From Nocardioides rotundus (lineage in GTDB: Bacteria > Actinomycetota > Actinomycetes > Propionibacteriales > Nocardioidaceae), in contig NZ_CP082922.1 in the NCBI RefSeq assembly GCF_019931675.1, positions 2,991,001 to 3,055,000 on the forward strand: 64,000 nucleotides of DNA. The letters are read 5' to 3'. Below, one piece after another: positions 54,699-63,713 of the stretch. Position 1 is the first letter of the stretch. Every line of letters starts with the position of its first letter. Below the pieces are notes generated by a model. That model saw only the letters and a list, made by a program, of their open reading frames with translations, was not told the DNA's origin and did not search any database. The translations under genes and the position numbers were made by a program.

Positions 54699-55987
54699 CA
54701 GCGGCTCTCGTTGAGGATCCGGTGCACGTCGATGCCGACCTGGGCGTAGCGCTCGAGCCGCGGCGGCATCCCGCTCGCGCGCTGCACCTGATCCCCCGCT
54801 CCGCGCTCGAAGATCGGCTCGGTCTCGATGATGTCGCTCTCCACCCGCCCGGGCACGGCGACGATCTCGTTGACCCGGCGGGTGCCGGTGGTATCGATGC
54901 CCAGGTGCACGACGAGGTCCACGGAGTTCGCCACGGTCGGTACGACGAAGCGCGCCGAGATGTTCTCCCCGGCCAGCAGCGGCAGCGTGCACATCTTGAC
55001 CAGTGCCTCGCGGGCGCTGTTCGCGTGGATGGTGCACATCCCGGGAAGGCCGGCGTTGAGGGCGAGCAGCAGGTCGAGGCACTCCTCGGCCCGGACCTCG
55101 CCGACGATGACCCGGCTCGGACGCATTCGCAGCGCCTCCTTGACCAGGTCGCGCAGCTTGATCTCGCCGGTCCCCTCCAGGCCGGACTGCCGGGTCTGCA
55201 TCGGCACCCAGTCCGGATGTGGGAACCGGAGCTCGAAGACCTCCTCCGCGCTGATCACCCGGTCGCCACCGGGGATCGCCGCGGCCAGGCAGTTGAGCAT
55301 CGTGGTCTTGCCCGCCTGAGTTCCCCCGGCGACGAGGACGTTCAGTCCGGCGCGCACCGAGGCCGCCAGGAACGCGGCCGCGGCCGGGGGCAGCGACCCC
55401 AGCTCGACCAGGTCGTCCAGCGTGGCGGCCTTGAGCACGAACTTGCGGATGTTCACCGCGGAGAAGCCGCGCGAGATGCCCTCCAGCACCACGTGCAGCC
55501 GATGCCCCTCGGGCAGCATCGCGTCCACGAACGGCTGGCTCACGTCGATCCGGCGGCCGCTGGACTTCAGCATCCGCTCGACCAGCTCGGTGACCTGCGC
55601 CTGGCTGAGCATCAGGTTGGTCAGCTCGTGCCGGCCGTTGCGCGCCACGAACACCCGGGTGGGGTCGTTGATCCAGATCTCCTCGATCTCCGGGTCGTCG
55701 AGGAAGGGCTGCAGCGGGCCGAACCCGGAGACCCGCGCGAGCAGCTCCCCGACGTACGCCTCATGGTCGTGGATCGGCGCCACCGCACCGGTCAGGCTGC
55801 GCTCGTCCTGCTCGCGTACGACGCCCTCGGCGATCCGCCGCACCAGCCGGGCATCCCGCTGCGGGTCGACACCATCGCGGCGGACGATCTCGCGCACCCG
55901 CGCGTCGAGCTGGTCGAGTACGTCGTCTCGCGCAGCCGTGTCTCGCCCGTCGCCCGCGTCGCGGCCGGATGCCTGGATCGCCGTCAT
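54698..55987 (-). CDS. cpaF: Flp pilus assembly ATPase TadA/CpaF
   Basis: The 429-residue secretion ATPase has Walker A VAGGTQAGKTTMLNCL, the Asp box VISAEEVFELRFPHPDWV, the Walker B-like VIVGEVRAEECLDLLLALNA and the His box MCTIHANSAREALVK. Note the Gln in GGTQAGKT where GGTGSGKT is common, still a functional P-loop pattern. It is the first gene of the operon cpaF-tadB-tadC-pilin-tadE-tadE-tadG. No TadZ/CpaE precedes it. Part of the gene is duplicated at 61824-62006. Confidence 0.94.
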   Translation of the reverse strand: MTAIQASGRDAGDGRDTAARDDVLDQLDARVREIVRRDGVDPQRDARLVRRIAEGVVREQDERSLTGAVAPIHDHEAYVGELLARVSGFGPLQPFLDDPEIEEIWINDPTRVFVARNGRHELTNLMLSQAQVTELVERMLKSSGRRIDVSQPFVDAMLPEGHRLHVVLEGISRGFSAVNIRKFVLKAATLDDLVELGSLPPAAAAFLAASVRAGLNVLVAGGTQAGKTTMLNCLAAAIPGGDRVISAEEVFELRFPHPDWVPMQTRQSGLEGTGEIKLRDLVKEALRMRPSRVIVGEVRAEECLDLLLALNAGLPGMCTIHANSAREALVKMCTLPLLAGENISARFVVPTVANSVDLVVHLGIDTTGTRRVNEIVAVPGRVESDIIETEPIFERGAGDQVQRASGMPPRLERYAQVGIDVHRILNESR

Positions 55988-56149
55988 TCCCCCACCTCCC
56001 GAGTCCGCTCACCCACCCCTTGGGGCGTGCGGTTGCCTCACGATAAGCGAGGAACCCGCGATTCGTTAGAGGTTGACGGAACTGCCTGTGGATAACCCCG
56101 TCCTATCGTGGGCGAGGAGGCACGCCCACCCGCGTTCGTCGTACCCAAC

Positions 56150-56185
56150 AGTAGGCACCTTCTCAGCGCCGGGGAGGTGCCTACT
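56150..56185. promoter_or_regulatory. Inverted repeat upstream of the Tad operon
   Basis: AGTAGGCACCT (56150-56160) and AGGTGCCTACT (56175-56185) are perfect arms around a 14-nt spacer. A third half-site GGTGCCTACC lies at about 56207-56216. They are about 165-230 bp upstream of the cpaF start in a gene-free stretch (55988-56603) where I see no coding sequence. It is a candidate regulator site. Confidence 0.5.
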
Positions 56186-56603
56186 CTTCGGTTTGCGCGG
56201 GCGCCTGGTGCCTACCGTTCGGTACGGCGCCCGGCGCCCGGCGCGCGATCAGCGGGCCCGGGACTGGTTTGAGCTGCGCTGACAGCGGCTGCGCCCCGGA
56301 GCCGGCGACCCGTCGGCCTGAGGCGCCGCACGCCCTCACCGTGGTGCAGGCATTTCATGGACTCCTTCCTGCACCGATCATCGCTACAGATCAGGTGTCC
56401 GGGCTACCGGGTCAGGCTCCTTCGGCATGGTCATGACCGCGTGCCCCCACCTGTGGCGGCGCCGTGCCCAGATGCTACGTTCCGAGCGCGAGTGGGCTCA
56501 CCCCCGGGGGCGTTCGTGGCCAAGTATGGAGTGGCCAGGATGAACGAAGATGCGGAGAGCGTCCGTCATCACCAGGCACTGCCGTATCGGGGACGATGGC
56601 CGC

Positions 56604-56826
56604 ATGACCGAGCGCGACACTCGGAAGGACAATCGGGCAGCGACCAAGATGCGGTGCCGTCCGGGTCCCCGACGAGGTCTGGTAGGCAGCCCAGGAGAAG
56701 GTAGCGGTAAACGTCGAGACCGTCGCCGACATCGTCCGGGCAGCCCTCATCGAGTACGTCCGGCTCGAGGGCTCGACTGGCGTCGTCAGCCGTCGAGATC
56801 GATCGAGCAACCTCCGGGTCCCGTAG
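56604..56826 (+). pseudogene. Degenerate ribbon-helix-helix-type DNA-binding gene
   Basis: The ATG at 56604 starts MTERDTRKDNRAATKMR. One base off frame the sequence continues VRVPDEVW, then an in-frame TAG, then AAQEKVAVNVETVADIVRAA and LIEYVRLEGSTG, ending at TAG 56824-56826. The pattern VRVPDEVWxAAQEKA..ETVADIVRAALIEYVR is typical of small CopG/Arc-type antitoxin-like or plasmid proteins. A frameshift and an amber codon make it a pseudogene. Confidence 0.6.
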
Positions 56827-56870
56827 GATCGCTCGACTGGACAGAAGCGCACCGGGAAGGCGTGGACTTG

Positions 56871-58262
56871 ATGGAACGGGAAGTGGGTCCTGGGTCCAAG
56901 TTCTTCGTCATCGTTGGGAGTTATCGGTCTGACGCGGCAACGAGTCGGCTGCAGGCGACCGGCATCTACTACGTCGCTAAGTCCCTCAACTCGAAGCCTG
57001 CCAACTGGACCAGTACTGCGGAGCACATCGCTTCCCCAGACGCCACCGGGGCGATTATCAAGCTGACGTCCAGGGATCTCACCTCGATGCGTACCTCGCG
57101 CTATGCAGAGGCCACGGAGCAGCTGTTCCAGGCCCTGGCAAAGAAGCGACACCTGCTGCTAGTCCACGAAGAGGTGCTTTCCGTTGATGAGGACGGAGCG
57201 GCCGGGTCCATCCAAGGCGAGGTCGACTCGGACGACCCCGAGGTAATCGAGACGGAGTACCGACGTAGCGGCTTCGCCCCTGCCGCCCCAGAGGCGAGAG
57301 AGTTCTTCCTGGCGGCGATTGAGCAGTACGGGCTGAACCTCATGCTGTACAAGACGAACGCCGAGCTCTCCGTCCTGACGAGCACGTTCGTCGAGCAGTC
57401 CGAGAACAACCTCGTCTTCAGGTTGTACGTACCCTCATGTCGGCTCTGGGCCCAGGAAGCGGACAAGTTGCTAAGCCTTTTTCGAGACTGGCTCAGCCGC
57501 GTCAAGGGTGAGCGGGTGCGACAGGACGGCTACCACACCGGTCACGGTCAAGTGTTCGAGTTCTACGTCGACTCGCCGTCCGACGGGGAGTCGGGCTCGT
57601 ACCTCGGCTTCGAAGACTTCTCACAGTTCCTGGAACTCTGCGGCGACGACCCACAGGCGGCCGCCCTCATGCTTCGGGACGCGGGGACCTCGGCGGCGGC
57701 GATCCCTGACCTAATCCGCCGATTCTCGAAGGAGGTCAATCGGCTGCGCCGCGACCTCCGGCAGGAGCGCGAGGCGAAGCTGTTGTCCATCAGACATCGC
57801 CTCGAGAATGAGTTGTCGGAGTTGGGAGAGGAGGAGCAGATCCCGAGCACTGCTGAACTCACCTCTTGGGTGGACGGGCTCGTGCCTAACGATCGAACGC
57901 TTACGTCGGCCCTCACCGCTGAAGCCGTACGTCCGGAGCAGTCGCAGAGCGTGACGATCGTTTACAAGCCTCAGGTCATCTCGACCGTGCACGGAGTAGT
58001 CACCCAAGAGATGCAGGGCTCGGTCAACTTTGGACCCGACGCCCGTCAGATTCTCGAACTCATCGAGCGATTTGGTGAGCGAGAGCGCGCCGAACTGACC
58101 TCGAGCCTTCACGAGCTCGAAGACCCCGATGCTCAGCAGGGCTCGCGGCTCGCCGCGGCTGGCAAACTGAAAGCGTTCCTGGCTAGAGTCGGCAGGAAAG
58201 CCGAGGAGATCGGAACCCCCTTGCTCATCAAGTATCTAGAGCAGAAGACCGGGCTGGCATAG
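56871..58262 (+). CDS. Unrecognised 463-residue protein of an accessory island
   Basis: The soluble protein begins MEREVGPGSKFFVIVGSYRS, with TGIYYVAKSLNSKPANW and HLLLVHEEVLSVDEDGAAG following. The middle (about 90-265) has no motif I know. A coiled-coil-like Arg/Glu region (SKEVNRLRRDLRQEREAKLL) follows, and the C-terminal part contains VHGVVTQEMQGSVNFGPDAR then a helical tail. Such VxGSVNFG strands followed by helices occur in some phage-defence proteins, but I cannot name the family. It is the first of three plus-strand genes, followed by an HNH nuclease 59 bp downstream. GTG 56862 is an alternative start. Confidence 0.6.
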   Translation: MEREVGPGSKFFVIVGSYRSDAATSRLQATGIYYVAKSLNSKPANWTSTAEHIASPDATGAIIKLTSRDLTSMRTSRYAEATEQLFQALAKKRHLLLVHEEVLSVDEDGAAGSIQGEVDSDDPEVIETEYRRSGFAPAAPEAREFFLAAIEQYGLNLMLYKTNAELSVLTSTFVEQSENNLVFRLYVPSCRLWAQEADKLLSLFRDWLSRVKGERVRQDGYHTGHGQVFEFYVDSPSDGESGSYLGFEDFSQFLELCGDDPQAAALMLRDAGTSAAAIPDLIRRFSKEVNRLRRDLRQEREAKLLSIRHRLENELSELGEEEQIPSTAELTSWVDGLVPNDRTLTSALTAEAVRPEQSQSVTIVYKPQVISTVHGVVTQEMQGSVNFGPDARQILELIERFGERERAELTSSLHELEDPDAQQGSRLAAAGKLKAFLARVGRKAEEIGTPLLIKYLEQKTGLA

Positions 58263-58321
58263 AGCGACGGCCGAGGCCGTGGCTCGTCGCATGTTGTCGA
58301 ACTGACGGTTAGGTTCCCGTC

Positions 58322-59305
58322 ATGGCTCTTGCTGACCTGACTGACCCGAACGCTGTGCGAAGGGCGATCGCCGAGTTCGATGAGCGAGGCCGCGATGCGT
58401 TCCTCGACGAGTACGGCTTCCACCCTGCCCGGGACTACTTCGTCGTCGTCGACGGCAAACGCTACGACTCGAAAGCCATCGCGGGCGTCGCGCACCTGTA
58501 CGAGCGCGGAGCCCTCCTGACTGCTGGCGAGTTCTCCGGCGGCGACAGCACAGTGGCGACCCGGCTCGAGAAGCTCGGCTTCGAGGTCACCCGCCCCGCG
58601 AGTCTGCCGGACTGGTCCATCGACGAGTTGATGCTCGCGCTTGACCTGTACTTGCGCACTCGCGGCGTCGTCTCGTACAGCCCGACGGTCAAGGTCGTCA
58701 CCGACCTCAGCTCCGAACTCCGCTCGCTGCGGATCTTCTCGGACAACGTGCGGGCCAACCCGCGCTTCCGCAACCCGTCAGGCGTCGCTCTCAAGCTTCA
58801 CAACTTCTCGTCCATCGACCCGGAACACGCGGGGCGAGGCATGGGCCACGGCGGCGCCGGAGACCGACGGGTCTGGGAGGACTGGGCGCACCGAGCGGAG
58901 GAGCTCGCACAAGCCGTCGCCCTGATCCGCGCTCGCGGCGAGACGGACGAAGCCCCCGAGGACACGGGTGAAGAAGAGGAGTACGAGGCTCCCGAGGGTC
59001 GCATCCTGTTCCGCGAGCACCGCCGATACGAGAGGGACCGCAAGCTCGTGGCCAAGAAGAAGGCAGCCGTCCACAAGAAGACCGGCCGTCTCGCATGCGA
59101 GGTGTGCGACTTCGAGTCCTCAGAGGCTTACGGCGTCGAGGGGGTCATTGACGTCCACCACGTCGTGCCACTCCATAAGATCGGCGAAAGCGTCACGACC
59201 ATGGCCGACCTCGCGCTTGTCTGCCCGACGTGCCATCGAGTTATGCACAAGCACCGGCCGATCATCAGCCCCGCCCAACTTCGCGCGCAGCGGTTCGGCG
59301 CCTGA
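58322..59305 (+). CDS. HNH endonuclease with ScoMcrA-like N-terminal domain
   Basis: The 327-residue protein has an N-terminal domain of about 85 residues (VRRAIAEFDERGRDAFLDEY, YFVVVDGKRYDSKAIAGVAH) like the head domain of ScoMcrA and related restriction proteins. The middle part (DWSIDELMLALDLYLRTRG) is common to McrA-like proteins. The C-terminal zinc HNH nuclease is CEVCDFESSEAYG, DVHHVVPLHKIG, CPTCHRVMHK. It probably cleaves modified or phage DNA. GTG/ATG choice: ATG 58322. Confidence 0.87.
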   Translation: MALADLTDPNAVRRAIAEFDERGRDAFLDEYGFHPARDYFVVVDGKRYDSKAIAGVAHLYERGALLTAGEFSGGDSTVATRLEKLGFEVTRPASLPDWSIDELMLALDLYLRTRGVVSYSPTVKVVTDLSSELRSLRIFSDNVRANPRFRNPSGVALKLHNFSSIDPEHAGRGMGHGGAGDRRVWEDWAHRAEELAQAVALIRARGETDEAPEDTGEEEEYEAPEGRILFREHRRYERDRKLVAKKKAAVHKKTGRLACEVCDFESSEAYGVEGVIDVHHVVPLHKIGESVTTMADLALVCPTCHRVMHKHRPIISPAQLRAQRFGA

Positions 59306-59326
59306 CCGCTAGAGCCCGGAGCGAAC

Positions 59327-60325
59327 ATGACCGACTTCCCAAAGGTTCAGGAATCCGACTTCGTCGAACGCGAGGGGGTCAACCACGTTGCGACTGTCGT
59401 AAACAGGGCTCACTGCGTCTGGCGTGAAGTTCTTCAGCGGGACATCGGCATCGACGGGCACGTGGAGTACGTCGATGCAAGCGGCAACGCACCGGGGCGG
59501 CTCATCGCTGTTCAGGTGAAGAGTGGCGAGTCGCGGTTCGCAAACGCGACGGATACTCACGTCCCGTTCTATCCGGAATCGAAACATCGGACCTACTGGG
59601 GCGAGCACCCTCTGCCGGTGATCCTCGTCCTACATAACCCAGCGACGAAAGAGACCATCTGGGTCGATGCTCGGGAAGCTTTGCGCGTTCGGCCGGGCCA
59701 GGCTGCAATCCAAGTGCCACGCGCTCAGGCGCTAAATACCGACGGTGTGGTGAGTGCCCTGCATTGCGCGGGACCTCTGCCGTCAGGGGCGACCCCTGTC
59801 GACGAGATTCTCGGCGATATGGCGCGACCCGACGCTGCTGCGCAAGGGTTGTGCATTCTCTATCTCTTTACACAAGGACTGACCGACCTCGCAAACTCGC
59901 TATATTTCTCGATGGACGTTCTACACGAGGTACTCCACGTCCTTTCAGCCGACTGGGATCCTCCGGCCTTTGGCATCGGTGAACACGAGTTCGCGTTCGT
60001 CGACAACTACGTCGCATTCCTAGTCCGTCACGACCTTGCTCGAGTCGACTACGGCTCTTGGCGTCAGGCCATGCTCGAGCGAGAGATGGTCGGAAAATTC
60101 ATTGTCCCGCTAACAGAACGTGGGCGAGCCGTGAGAGATGCCATCCGCCATATCGACGATGGCCTACCACAGAAAGAACCAGAAGAACTTCAACCATATT
60201 CACGCGCGATCCAAGAGCGGTTCGTTCAGATGCTCTACAACGTGAGTGGCGTGGACGAGGTGTCCGTTAGGCAGCGCCGCATTAATGCCGTCCAGAAGGA
60301 GATCAACAGAAGCAAGCCCGACTGA
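59327..60325 (+). CDS. DUF4365 domain protein
   Basis: The 332-residue protein has an N-terminal DUF4365 domain (about 1-150) with LQRDIGIDGHVEYVD and RLIAVQVKSGESRF, the Asp and Gln-x-Lys pattern of a PD-(D/E)XK-like fold. The C-terminal half (about 165-332) is helical and unrecognised. DUF4365 proteins recur in defence islands. It lies 21 bp after the HNH gene and probably forms one operon with it. Confidence 0.75.
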   Translation: MTDFPKVQESDFVEREGVNHVATVVNRAHCVWREVLQRDIGIDGHVEYVDASGNAPGRLIAVQVKSGESRFANATDTHVPFYPESKHRTYWGEHPLPVILVLHNPATKETIWVDAREALRVRPGQAAIQVPRAQALNTDGVVSALHCAGPLPSGATPVDEILGDMARPDAAAQGLCILYLFTQGLTDLANSLYFSMDVLHEVLHVLSADWDPPAFGIGEHEFAFVDNYVAFLVRHDLARVDYGSWRQAMLEREMVGKFIVPLTERGRAVRDAIRHIDDGLPQKEPEELQPYSRAIQERFVQMLYNVSGVDEVSVRQRRINAVQKEINRSKPD

Positions 60326-60482
60326 TCGTGGGATCCGAGCGGACGATCCTGATGCCTTGAGCCGCTTTCGCGCCACCACCATCTCCGCCAGGGCGAGCGG
60401 TGGCGACAAGGGCATCGCAGTCGAGCGAGTTGCTCCCACGCTTCGACGCCGCCGACGGGTGGGAGCACAGCAGCCCCCCTGC

Positions 60483-61688
60483 TTATGAGTCAGGTCGGAT
60501 GACAACCGGCATTACCGCTAGCGACACACGTCGCCCCTCGTCGTCGGCCGTGATGATGTAGTCCATGCGGCGGGTCGGGTCAGCACCGCCCTTGGTGAGG
60601 GTGTGCTTCGGGTGCTCCTCCACGGCAGCGTGGAGTTTCTCGATCGTCGCCGACGGGTCGGCGGTCTTGATGAACATGATCAGTGCCGACTTGCTGTCAC
60701 GCCAAACCAGGTAACTCAGCAGTTGGTCGATGGCCTCGCCGACGCCCTTAGGCCCACGCCAGATCTTGCATTCGGCAATGAAGGCGTTCCGGTCACCGTG
60801 TCGGATCAAGATGTCGGTCTTACCGCTGCCGTTGAAGAGCTCGCCCCCGGCGGCGCCTTGCCAGTACGTGTTGAGGTTGCCGAGGAGTAGATCTCGAAGC
60901 TCCTCCTCGTCGAGTTTGGCTGCTGTCCCTGGGGTCCGCTCCAAGGAAGTCGCCCACGCCCGAACGGCGTCGAGGACGTCCTGGTAGAGAGCCTCTTCGA
61001 GCACTGGTTCCGGCACGAAACCCGCCTGAGCCCTTCGGGTCTGCAGGGTGACTTGTTTCCGCCGGGCGGGAACGGGAGGACGCTGGACGCCCGATGTACG
61101 CACGGGGATTCCGAGGGCCTCCTCGACCTCACGGTCGTTGAGGATGCGCTCCTTGCGACTCGCGATGGTGCCTCGGATGGACCGCTCGGCCTCAGACCGG
61201 AAGGCCGCCAGGTCACCGTTCGCCCAACCGACGCGCTTCTCGATGTCCTGCTTCACTTGGTCGACCTGACGGCGGATGGTGTCAGCGTTGAGGCTTCGCT
61301 CGACGATCTCGACGACGACGCTGCCGCCGGAGACCTTGCCGTACTTCCCGCTGACGCTGAACGTTGAAGCTTGGTAGTCGAGCATCTCGGTCGTTCCAGA
61401 GATCGGAAAGGTAACGACGACCTTGCTCGCGGGAACCGTGTAGATCTCGTCGGTGTGAAACTGATCCCTCACCTGTGTGGTCACCTCAGTGACCGGTGTT
61501 CGCGTCGCCCCGTCCCAGTCCACCCGAATCTCGACTGGCAGGTACTTTCCAAGGAGGCTCTCGACAAGCACATCGACGTTCTCACTGAGGATGACGTCAG
61601 GATCGATCTTGGCCAACTCACCAAGCGCGTTCTGTAGGCGTCCGCGCATATAGTCCTGCAATCGTCGTTCGGAGCCCCACACGGGCAC
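60483..61688 (-). CDS. Protein with C-terminal PD-(D/E)XK nuclease-like domain
   Basis: The 401-residue protein has a large N-terminal part (about 1-240) of unknown fold, with an Arg/Glu-rich helical region (ERSIRGTIASRKERILNDRE). The C-terminal part has GSGKTDILIRHGDRNAFIAE followed by CKIWRGPKGVGEAIDQLLSY, i.e. Asp then E-x-K, a PD-(D/E)XK active site. A restriction-type nuclease or DNA-binding role is likely. It is convergent with the three-gene run on the plus strand. I do not recognise the complete architecture. Confidence 0.7.
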   Translation of the reverse strand: MPVWGSERRLQDYMRGRLQNALGELAKIDPDVILSENVDVLVESLLGKYLPVEIRVDWDGATRTPVTEVTTQVRDQFHTDEIYTVPASKVVVTFPISGTTEMLDYQASTFSVSGKYGKVSGGSVVVEIVERSLNADTIRRQVDQVKQDIEKRVGWANGDLAAFRSEAERSIRGTIASRKERILNDREVEEALGIPVRTSGVQRPPVPARRKQVTLQTRRAQAGFVPEPVLEEALYQDVLDAVRAWATSLERTPGTAAKLDEEELRDLLLGNLNTYWQGAAGGELFNGSGKTDILIRHGDRNAFIAECKIWRGPKGVGEAIDQLLSYLVWRDSKSALIMFIKTADPSATIEKLHAAVEEHPKHTLTKGGADPTRRMDYIITADDEGRRVSLAVMPVVIRPDS

Positions 61689-61823
61689 CCCTCCAAGTCG
61701 GGTCGTCTCACGGTCGGCCTGACACTATCCGCAGGGACCGACATCTTCTGGAGCAACAGCTGTTGCGTGCGAAGCGCACGTGTGGCCATCCCTCATCGTG
61801 CGACAACTGGACCTGTGTGTCTG

Positions 61824-62006
61824 CGCAGCGCCTCCTTGACCAGGTCGCGCAGCTTGATCTCGCCGGTCCCCTCCAACCCGGACTGGCGGGTCTGCATCGG
61901 CACCCAGTCCGGATGCGGGAACCGCAGCTCGAAGACCTCCTCCGCGCTGATCACCCGGTCGCGCCGCGGCCAGGCAGTTGAGCATGGTGGTCTTGCCGGC
62001 CTGAGT
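61824..62006 (-). pseudogene. Diverged fragment of the cpaF gene
   Basis: The 183-bp stretch matches 55128-55321 of cpaF in the same orientation, with about seven mismatches by eye and one 11-bp deletion (the Walker A-proximal GGGGATC region). It encodes EEVFELRFPHPDWVPMQTRQ and SGLEGTGEIKLRDLVKEALR. Neither end continues into pilus genes. It lies in the 535-bp gene-free stretch 61689-62223; the rest of that stretch shows no convincing gene. Confidence 0.85.
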
Positions 62007-62223
62007 ACAAGCCGGTGCCAAACCACCACTTAGGCTCGCGCGACCGAGGAGTTCCCGTCAGTCGGTGCCCTCGGCTACCATGTGCCCAGGCCACGGAAAA
62101 GGTGGCCGGTGACGCCCGCCCGTCAAAGCAAGACGCCACCGGCCTGATCGCCGACACCGAGTGCGCTCTCTCCGTGCCGACTTCCCTGTAAGGTTGGAGC
62201 GGGTTTGGACCCCGGCATTCCTC

Positions 62224-62988
62224 TCAGGGCGAGTCTGTGGTCCCACCTCCCGTGGTGGTGGGTGCTGCCGGCCCGCCGCCGATGCCCAGGGCCTTCTCGA
62301 TCCGGTCGAAGATCCGGTCCTGGAGGTCGGCGTCGGCCCCGTCCTTCTTGGCGAGGTCGAGCAGCGTCTGGACGTACGCGGCCTTCTGCTCCTCCTCGGT
62401 GCTCACCTTCGGCTTGACCGGGGTGTGCACCGGGGGCGGCGTCGGCTCCGCCGCCTTCTTGGCAGCGCGACGACGCGCCCCACCGTTGGAGGACGGGCGG
62501 CGCTTCTTGAAGTGGCTGCTGTACGGGATGCTCAGGTAGTCGAGCATGTGGAGGTAGAACGAGATCGCCTTGTCGACGGTCGCGCCGGTGAGCCCGCGCT
62601 CGTTGAACACCTTGGCGAGCTGACCGCTTGTGGCGTTCTGGCTGAGGCCGAGCGCGTCGGGGTACTTCTCCTCGACCATCATCTTGAGCAGGCCCTTGCG
62701 GGTCTCCTCGTCGGTGCCGACCAACTCCTTCATCAGGTCGGTCGGGACGTACTGGTCGTCGATGAGGTCGAAGTACCGCATCGTGCTGCGGATCTGGGCG
62801 ATGGTGCTGCCCGAGATGTTGCCGAAGAACGAGATGTCGAAGACGTCCGGCAGGCCGTCGGTGGCGTACTTCTCGAACATGTTCGTGAAGGTCTTGCCGG
62901 GCATGTAGGGAGCCGCCGTGATGCGGGCGGCTCCGGTGCTGCTGTCGGTGGTCGTCTCCACGACCTCCTCGGTCTCCTCGCTGGTCAC
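62224..62988 (-). CDS. DUF5343 domain protein
   Basis: The 254-residue protein begins with an acidic Thr/Glu stretch, then a DUF5343-type domain (about 25-165): PYMPGKTFTNMFEKYATDGL, ISGSTIAQIRSTMRYFDLID, AKVFNERGLTGATVDKAISF. A basic Ala/Lys linker (KKRRPSSNGGARRRAAKKAA) and a Pro/Thr-rich stretch precede a C-terminal helical segment. DUF5343 occurs in mobile and defence contexts; its function is unknown. Confidence 0.75.
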   Translation of the reverse strand: MTSEETEEVVETTTDSSTGAARITAAPYMPGKTFTNMFEKYATDGLPDVFDISFFGNISGSTIAQIRSTMRYFDLIDDQYVPTDLMKELVGTDEETRKGLLKMMVEEKYPDALGLSQNATSGQLAKVFNERGLTGATVDKAISFYLHMLDYLSIPYSSHFKKRRPSSNGGARRRAAKKAAEPTPPPVHTPVKPKVSTEEEQKAAYVQTLLDLAKKDGADADLQDRIFDRIEKALGIGGGPAAPTTTGGGTTDSP

Positions 62989-63134
62989 TGCGGACCTCCT
63001 CTCCCACGGTCTCGATGCGGATACTGCTCCCCGTGTGCGAGAAGCGTCTCACACCTCGCGTTCCGGATCAAGCGCAAACCTTCCGGGTGTACACAGGCTT
63101 AGCGCCGCGACGTTCCTGCGGTTTTCCGTTCGGT

Positions 63135-63151
63135 GGCAATACGGTATTGCC
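63135..63151. promoter_or_regulatory. Perfect 17-bp palindrome GGCAATACGGTATTGCC
   Basis: Eight-base arms around a central G, in the 494-bp stretch 62989-63482 between the DUF5343 gene and a small ORF, about 147 bp upstream of the former. It looks like an operator for a dimeric repressor. No other feature is seen in that stretch. Confidence 0.55.
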
Positions 63152-63482
63152 GTAGATCCGCGTATCCGCAGGTCAGAGGGGGTACGGAGCACCGGAATAC
63201 CGGAGAATGCGTCCCAGCGTTGGGAACACCAACTGGTAGAAACGCGTGCCGTACGACGGAGTGGCGTGACCGTCCTGTTCCCCTGAACAGTACGGAAGCC
63301 AGGCTTCTTCTGCTTCCCGATCGGGTGTCCGCCCCACCGGATCGCCTGCGCTCCCAATCTGGGCCGCTCATACCACAGATGAGGACCCGACCCCGGAGTT
63401 CTGGCGCCCTCCACAGGACTCGCGGTCTCTGGCTGAAGTTGTGCTGTGCTCGGTCGGCACGCGACAACCGGGAGGACAAGAG

Positions 63483-63659
63483 ATGAGCGCCGACTACGGC
63501 ACTGTGCAGGAGAGCCGCGAAGCCGTAGACCGGCTGCTGGGCATGCAGGTGGTCGAGGGCCGGGTCGACGCCGACGAGGCGGACCTGCTGGCCGAGGCGA
63601 TCAGCCGGCTGTGTGAGACCTGGGCCTGCTACGCCCTCGCGCTGGCCGAGGAGATGTGA
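63483..63659 (+). CDS. Small acidic protein of unknown function
   Basis: The 58-residue protein begins MSADYGTVQESREAVDRLLG and is mostly helical, ending CETWACYALALAEEM. The ribosome binding site GGGAGGA lies 8 nt before the ATG. Size and setting resemble small genes of actinobacterial phages or integrative elements. No family is recognised. Confidence 0.55.
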   Translation: MSADYGTVQESREAVDRLLGMQVVEGRVDADEADLLAEAISRLCETWACYALALAEEM

Positions 63660-63713
63660 CCCTCGTCCGCCGGGGAGAGCGGCGAAGGCGGGCCGACCCG
63701 GCGGACGAGGGAG

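Noticed and set aside
58778..59096. Several minus-strand frames opposite the HNH gene
   Set aside because: They are overlapping shadow frames without domains or ribosome binding sites.
61689..62223. Functional second pilus ATPase gene
   Set aside because: Only 183 bp of the gene is present and an 11-bp deletion breaks the frame.
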